From Lunularia cruciata (Eukaryota > Streptophyta > Marchantiopsida > Lunulariales > Lunulariaceae), in assembly GCA_948567375.1 (NCBI GenBank), contig OX419758.1, positions 46,505,001-46,569,000 of the forward strand: a stretch of 64,000 nt of DNA, given 5' to 3'. The translations under genes and the position numbers were made by a program. Each line of letters starts with the position of its first letter. The stretch's first letter is position 1. This document shows, piece by piece, positions 58,322 to 64,000 of this stretch. The notes below the pieces were generated by a model. That model was not told the DNA's origin and did no database searches. It saw only the letters and a program-made list of their open reading frames with translations.

Positions 58322-60046
58322 TCACTAAGATTCGAAGGAGAAGAGAGAGTAGATTTCCCTAAAGTTTGAAGTGTCATATCTCAACCGATACATGTCTAAA
58401 CCTTGTGATTTTGATTTTGTTAGAAGCGCCTTGCCAAGATCTTTCCATGGCCATCAAGATTGTTACATTCTGAGCTTTTTGCAGAGAGTTATGAGTGATT
58501 GAATATTCTGACCGAGGATCCACATTTGAGAGTTCGTTTCTTCATCATCAAAATTTCAAATGGAGTGATTTTTGAAGCATTGGATGCGCCTTGACCTGCT
58601 CTTTAGATTGATATCAAGCAAGTTTGAAGACCAGTTTTGTGCAGAAAGTTACAAGGGTTCGAATTCTGTTCTCTTTGGTAGATTTTAAAGTTTGAGCTGC
58701 AATTTCAAATGATTGTACCTCTGCGAATACTCAAGCAAATGGAGTGATTTGGATCTCATTCGGACCCTTATGCTGAGAGCTTTCTTTCAAGGTAAAGCTT
58801 GTCCAGTTTGGAGGAGTACACAGAGAGTTCTGGATTTTTCAATTCTGAGGAAGCTCTCGGTAATCTATGTGAATGTGCAAGAATTGGGAGAGGATTGCTC
58901 TGCAATCAAAAGTGCAAATCCAGTGAAAATTGCGGCATCAGAATTTGTGAGTTACAAGCTCTGTTTCAAGTTGGAATTCGTAGCACATGGAGGTCTGAGC
59001 AAGGAGTGGTGGCAATTCCCATTCTGTCACATTTCATGCATCTTGGTGTTTAGAGTTCCAACTTTGCAGGGCCAGTTCTCCTCACTCACAAACCCAATCT
59101 AGGTGATAATTGTGTCATAAGAACCACATTGTCATAGGCTTTCTATTGACTTCATATTTGAAGAATTTGGATATCCAACGCTGATGATATGACCATTTGC
59201 TTCATTGCAATACTTCCAAGTAGTGAAGTGCAAATTGAAGTGAATTGAAGTGCAAATTTGAAGTGCAAATTTAGACCATTGTATCTTTGTACTCAATGAT
59301 CCAAATGAAGTGATCTTTGTGTCATTAGAATCAGCTCAGTCAAGCCTTTACATTGAAAAATTATTGACAGAGCTTAGAGGATAGATTTGGAGCTCTGGGT
59401 ACCCCAATTTTTGCAGCCTTTGGTAGCTTTGTGCACCACTGATTTGGAATGTAATAGTTTTACATTCACATGTCCATTTGAGGTGATTCTTATCTCATGA
59501 GAACCAACTTCTCCAGTTCCTTCTTGCAATACCTAGCTAGTAGTACTTAGTGATGTAAAATCACAGCTAAGCTACCTTGAAAATCTTGAAGTTTTGGTGT
59601 TGGAAGTAAAACTTCTAGATTTATTGTGAGTGATTTTCTACTTCACTTAGACATGTTATTGCTCAATATAGAACTAGTTCTCATAGACTAGAAGTAGAAC
59701 AAGGACGTTGGCAGCAGATAGAGCACTCCATGCGACTTTGCAAATTGTGTATTATGAGCAAAGTTGAGGATGAGCATCATGTGTTGATTGTTTGCTCTTG
59801 TTACATGCAGATTAGAGTTAGACATCAGATTACTTGTAGTGATTTCTAAACTCTCTTACAGGTTGAAGCTTTAGCGTTAGGGAAGTACATGACAGAGGTT
59901 AGTTTACATCGGACCAATTTGTTACAGATTGGTCAGATGCCCTAGGCCCTTGCCTAGGCTCACATTTGATGTGTTTTGTATTGTGTTTCCAGCCTTTTGA
60001 CTCTTTGGGTCTTTCGGGCTTTATATTTCATTGTTCATTGTTCATA
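58322..60046 (+). mobile_element. Internally deleted LINE: type-C 5' UTR fused to 3' end
   Basis: 58322-59633 is the type-C 5' UTR with seven module cores at 58397, 58556, 58736, 58915, 59092, 59301 and 59473. At ~59634 it joins ORF2 C-terminal codons (STSLRHVIAQYRTSSHRL, CKLCIMSKVEDEHH), 3' UTR and a TTCATTG tail. ORF1, endonuclease and RT are absent. About 1.7 kb. Confidence 0.82.
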
Positions 60047-60486
60047 TCAAAGGCCTTCTTGAACAATGCAATCAATGCAACATAAAGAGCTCTCCCAACA
60101 CCTTTAGATTTCCACCACCAAACATGGAGTACCAATAGATGATCCAAAGTACTAAAGCCGTATCTAAAACCCGCTTGGCACTTCGCTTGAATTCTTTGCT
60201 TTTCAGCCCAAGTACTCAACCTAGACTCCAAAATTTGACGGTACAACTTGGCAAAGATACTACCCACTAGAATGGTACGGTAGTGATTTCTCAACACTCT
60301 TACAGGTTGAAGCTTTAGCATTAGGGAAGTACATGACAGAGGTTAGTTTACATCAGACCAATTTGTTACAAATTGGTCAGATGCCCTAGGCCCTTGCCTA
60401 GGCTCACATTTCATGTGTTTTATATTGTGTTTCCAGCCTTTTGACTCTTTGGGTCTTTCGGGCTTTATATTTCATTGTTCATTGTT
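60047..60486 (+). mobile_element. Short twin-primed LINE
   Basis: 60047-60280 is inverted ORF2 (NYRTILVGSIFAKLY to GRALYVAL, KKAFD, with a small insertion). From 60281 it is plus strand (SDFSTLLQVEALALGK to IGQMP stop), 3' UTR and tail. This is the expected order for twin priming. Confidence 0.82.
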
Positions 60487-61475
60487 AATGCTAAAGCTTC
60501 AACCTGTAAGAGAGTTGAGAAGTCACTACAAGTAATCTGATGTCTAACTCTAATCTGCATGTAACAAGGGCAATCAACAAACACATGATGCTCATCCTCA
60601 ACTTTGCTCATAATACACAATTTGCAAAGTCGAATGGAGTGCACTATCTGCTGCCAACGTCCTTGTTCTACTTCTAGTCTATGAGAACTAGTTCTATATT
60701 GAGCGATAACATGTCTCAATGAAGTAGAAATCCTAGCCAAGAGATAATCTTGCTCACAATACACCAACATAGGATTTACAAACTGCTGATAGAACACCAT
60801 CTTGGTACCGGGTTGCTGCCATAAGTGAAGTAAGAACTGCTCCTTGATCACCTCTCGAAGTGCAATAGGCTCCAATCTCCAATGTCGCTCATAATCATTC
60901 CACCTTGTGGCCCATGCAATCAGATCTGTATACCAACCAATAGATAGAGTGGCACAGAAAGCTTGGTAGGGAAGTCTCTCATGCTCCATGGACCTCACCT
61001 TAGTGGCATATGTGACAGCTAAAAACAAAGCTTCAGCCTCAAGTGGTAAAAACCCTGTTTCAGCAAGCAACAATACATAAGGAGTTTGAGTCCTCACTCC
61101 AAGTTAATCACACAAAAACAATTTCTGAACTTTCTCCACCTTTTGCCACCATGTCTTCTTAGTACCTGAACCCCAAATCTGAGCACCATAGAGAACCACC
61201 GGCTGCACAAGAGATCTGAACAACACCTTCTTCAACTCCCATGTGGTAAGGTGAGCAAGTCTAGAGCGGTTCATGAGTGAATACAAAGCTCTAAAGCCTG
61301 CATTGATTCTCATCTTCACACAAGTGGACCAACTATAGTCATGAGAAAACTCAAGACCCAAGTACTTGTAAGAAGAAACCTGCTCCAATTGCTGTCCATC
61401 AAAAAAGAAAGGTGTGACACCTTTAGAACCCACCACAATCACCTTGCACTTGTCAAGGTTCACTTCCATCTTTGT
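60487..61475 (-). mobile_element. LINE ORF2 fragment, left arm of a large inverted repeat
   Basis: Minus strand from MEVNLDKCKVIVVGSKG (61469) through SYKYLGLEF, WGSGTKKTWW and LLAETGFLPL to FSTLLQVEALAL. One stop (AAC to TAA region at 61104) splits it. No 3' UTR on this arm. Confidence 0.82.
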
Positions 61476-62600
61476 TTGATCTAGAGAGGGTGCTTATGGA
61501 AGCTGGAGCTACAGGTGTACAAGTTGGCTCTTTGATGATACATGCACTACTGTATGCGGATGATGTAGTGCTCTTCTCACCCAATCCACAAAGTTTACAG
61601 AAGTTGTTGGATTCTCTTCTCTTGTTTTGCAATCAAACAAAAATGGAGGTGAACCTTGACAAGTCCAAGGTGATTGTGGTGGGTTCTAAAGGTGTCACAC
61701 CTTTCTTTTTTGATGGACAGCAATTGGAGCAGGTTTCTTCTTATAAGTACTTGGGCCTTGAGTTTTCTCGTGACTATAGTTGGTCTACTTGTGTGAAGAT
61801 GAGAATCAATGCAGGCTTCAGAGCTTTGTATTCACTCATGAACTGCTCTAGACTTGCTCACCTTACCACATGGGAGTTGAAGAAGGTGTTGTTCAGATCT
61901 CTTGTGCAGCCGGTGGTTCTCTATGGTGCTCAGATTTGGGGTCCAAGTACTTAGAAGACATGGTGGCAAAAGGTGGAGAAAGTTCAGAAATTGTTTTTGT
62001 GTGATGAACTTGGGGTGAGGACTCAAACTCCCTATGTATTGCTGCTTGCTGAAACCGGGTTTTTGCCTCTTGAGGCTGAAGCTTTGTTTTTAGCTATCAC
62101 ATATGCCACTAAGGTGAGGTCCATGGAGCATGAGAGACTTCCCTACCAAGCTTTTTGTGCCACTCTATCTGTCGGTTGGTATACAGATCTGGTTGCATGG
62201 GCCACCAGGTGGAATGTTTGTGAGCAACATTAGAAATTGGAGCCTATTGCACTACGATAAGTGATCAAGGAGCAGTTTTTACTTCACTTATGGCAGCAGC
62301 CCGGTACCAAGATGGTGTTCTATCAGCAGTTTGTAAATTCTATGTTGGTGTATTGTGACCAAGATTATCTCTTGGCTAGGATTTCTACTTCACTTAGACA
62401 TGTTATCGCTCAATATAGAACTAGTTCTCATAGACTAGAAGTAGAACAAGGACGTTGGCAGCAGATAGAGCACTCCATGCGACTTTGCAAATTGTGTATT
62501 ATGAGCAAAGTTGAGGATGAGCATCATGTGTTGATTGTTTGCCCTTGATACATGGAGATTAGAGTTAGACATCAGATTACTTGTAGTGATTTCTCAACTC
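61476..62600 (+). mobile_element. LINE ORF2 fragment, right arm of the inverted repeat
   Basis: Plus strand from DLERVLMEAGATGVQ through YADDVVLF and SYKYLGLEFSRD to SDFST. Stops at 61952 (AAG to TAG), ~62230 and ~62258 break it. From 61632 on it mirrors the left arm. Confidence 0.82.
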
Positions 62601-64000
62601 AGATCTCCATCTCCATCGCTGGACCCGAACGAGCTTTGTGAATATGTGAAGGATCTGTATTTTTTCCTTGATGCTCCAAGCATGGCACCTTGCCTTGGAT
62701 CTGCTCTCACCATCTCTGAAGCTGATGTCCACTACCAATTGAAGAAGTTGGCCAATGGTAAGGCTGAAGACCTTGATGGACTATGTGTTGAACTACTTAA
62801 GGGGGTGGTAGCCATCTGATTTCAGTACTCACTTCTCTCTTGAATGAGGCCATCAGGTGTGGTTTTCCTGATAGATGGTGCTTCAAGAAGGTTGTTCCTA
62901 TTCACAAGTCTGGTCAGAGAGATATTGTCACCAATTACCGTACCATTCTAGTGGGTAGTATCTTTGCCAAGTTGTACGGTCGAATTTTGGAGACTAGGTT
63001 GAGTACTTGGGCTGAAAAGTACAGAATTCGAGCTAAGTGCCAAGCGGGTTTCAGATCAGGCTTTAGTACCTTGGATCATCTATTGGTACTCCATGTTTTG
63101 TGGTGGAAATCTAAAGGTGTTGGGAGAGCTCTCTTTGTTGCATTTATTGATTTCAGGAAGGCCTTTGATAAGGTGCTTAGGAAATCATTAAGTGAGAGAC
63201 TCATGGAAGTTGGTGTTTCAGCCGATCTGATTGGTGCTATCTCTAGACTCTATGAGAAGGTGGTTGTGAAACTTTCATCTTTGAGCTCTCAAGATGTCCT
63301 TAGCACAATGGGTGTGATTCAAGGTTGCTCTCTATCCCCAACATTGTTTGGAATCTTCATCGATGATCTAGAGAGGGTGCTCATGGAAGCTGGAGCTACA
63401 GGTGTACAAGTTGGCTCTTTGATGATACATGCACTACTGTATGCGGATGATGTAGTGCTCCTCTCACCCAATCCACAAAGTTTACAGAAGTTGTTGGATT
63501 CTCTTCTCTTGTTTTGCAATCAAACAAAGATGGAGGTGAACCTTGACAAGTCCAAGGTGATGGTGGTGGGTTCTAAAGGTGTCACACCTTTCTTTTTCGA
63601 CGGACGGCAATTGGAGCAGGTTTCTTCTTACAAGTACTTGGGCCTTGAGTTTTCTCATGACTATAGTTGGTCTACTTGTGTGAAGATGAGAATCAATGCA
63701 GGCTTTAGAGCTTTGTATTCACTCATGAATCGCTCTAGACTTGCTCACCTTACCACATGGGAGTTGAAGAATGTGCTGTTCAGATCTCTTGTGCAGCCGG
63801 TGGTTCTCTATGGTGCTCAGATTTGGGGTCCAGGTACTAAGAAGACATGGTGGCAAAAGGTGGAGAAAGTTCAGAAATTGTTTTTGTGTGATGAACTTGG
63901 GGTGAGGACTCAAACTCCTTATGTATTGCTGCTTGCTGAAACCGGGTTTTTGCCTCTTGAGGCTGAAGCTTTGTTTTTAGCTATCACATATGCCACTAAG
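62601..64000 (+). mobile_element. LINE ORF2 fragment running off the right edge
   Basis: Starts RSPSPSLDPNELCEYVKD. A base is lost at ~62803 (KWGG to KGVV), after which the frame from GSHLISVLT is open to the window end: PIHKSGQRD, AFIDFRKAFDK, QGCSLSPTLFG, YADDVVLLS, SYKYLGLEF, WGPGTKKTWW, LLAETGFLPL. The C-terminus lies beyond 64000. Confidence 0.85.

Noticed and set aside
60487-62600. Twin priming as origin of the inverted repeat
   Set aside because: The two arms contain the same ORF2 segment, while twin priming gives adjacent, non-overlapping segments.
1-64000. tRNA, rRNA or other structured RNA genes
   Set aside because: I looked for tRNA-like arms and rRNA motifs and saw none; a covariance-model scan would be needed for certainty.

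Overview
This is a eukaryotic nuclear window, almost certainly from a land plant or a close streptophyte relative. At the left edge lie two intron-rich plant housekeeping genes arranged head to head. A threonine aspartase (taspase)-like gene runs off the left edge on the minus strand (first five exons, 1-1675). An apparently intact 12-exon ureidoglycolate amidohydrolase gene (UAH, 2220-6443, plus strand) splices in silico to a 474-residue ER-targeted M20-family enzyme. Both genes contain a likely GC-AG intron. The sequence alone does not fix the species; moderate intron sizes and LINE-dominated repeats make me lean to a non-seed plant, which is inference.

From about 8.1 kb to the end, nearly everything is one family of non-LTR retrotransposons (LINEs), nested, inverted, truncated and joined end to end. 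The consensus element has four parts. First is a 1-2 kb 5' UTR built of degenerate ~160-195 bp modules. Second is a 279-residue ORF1 (coiled coil plus an RNA-binding-like domain). Third is an ORF2 of about 1077 residues (APE-type endonuclease, reverse transcriptase, C-terminal Cys/His motif). Fourth is a short 3' UTR with two hairpins and a tail of TTCATTG or TTTCATTG units. ORF1 and ORF2 are in the same frame and separated by a single UAG codon followed by CAA TTC or its equivalent, with no ATG before the endonuclease domain. This is seen in every copy where the junction is present, so stop-codon readthrough is a strong hypothesis. The best copy is on the minus strand at 34554-40208 (intact ORF2, one nonsense codon in ORF1). 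Two more copies have an intact ORF1 (17589-18428 plus, 29337-30176 minus). Three 5' UTR/ORF1 types (called A, B and C here) share one ORF2 type.

Other parts: a Ty3/gypsy-like LTR element remnant (19319-22280, minus; one LTR, primer-binding site, a CCHC ORF and a truncated gag) lies inside a LINE. A ~5-6 kb segment covering UAH exons 8-10, the downstream flank, an old twin-primed LINE and a module array (5097-11160) is repeated in direct orientation at 42869-48003 with roughly 1% divergence and a ~0.94 kb internal deletion. This makes a UAH pseudogene fragment deep in the LINE cluster. The right third (50.4-64 kb) is a chain of truncated LINEs each starting at the tail of the previous one, including a ~0.95 kb inverted repeat.

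I see no tRNA, rRNA, CRISPR or bacterial-type feature. Element boundaries inside the cluster are my reading of repeat junctions and are good to roughly 5-20 bp unless stated.
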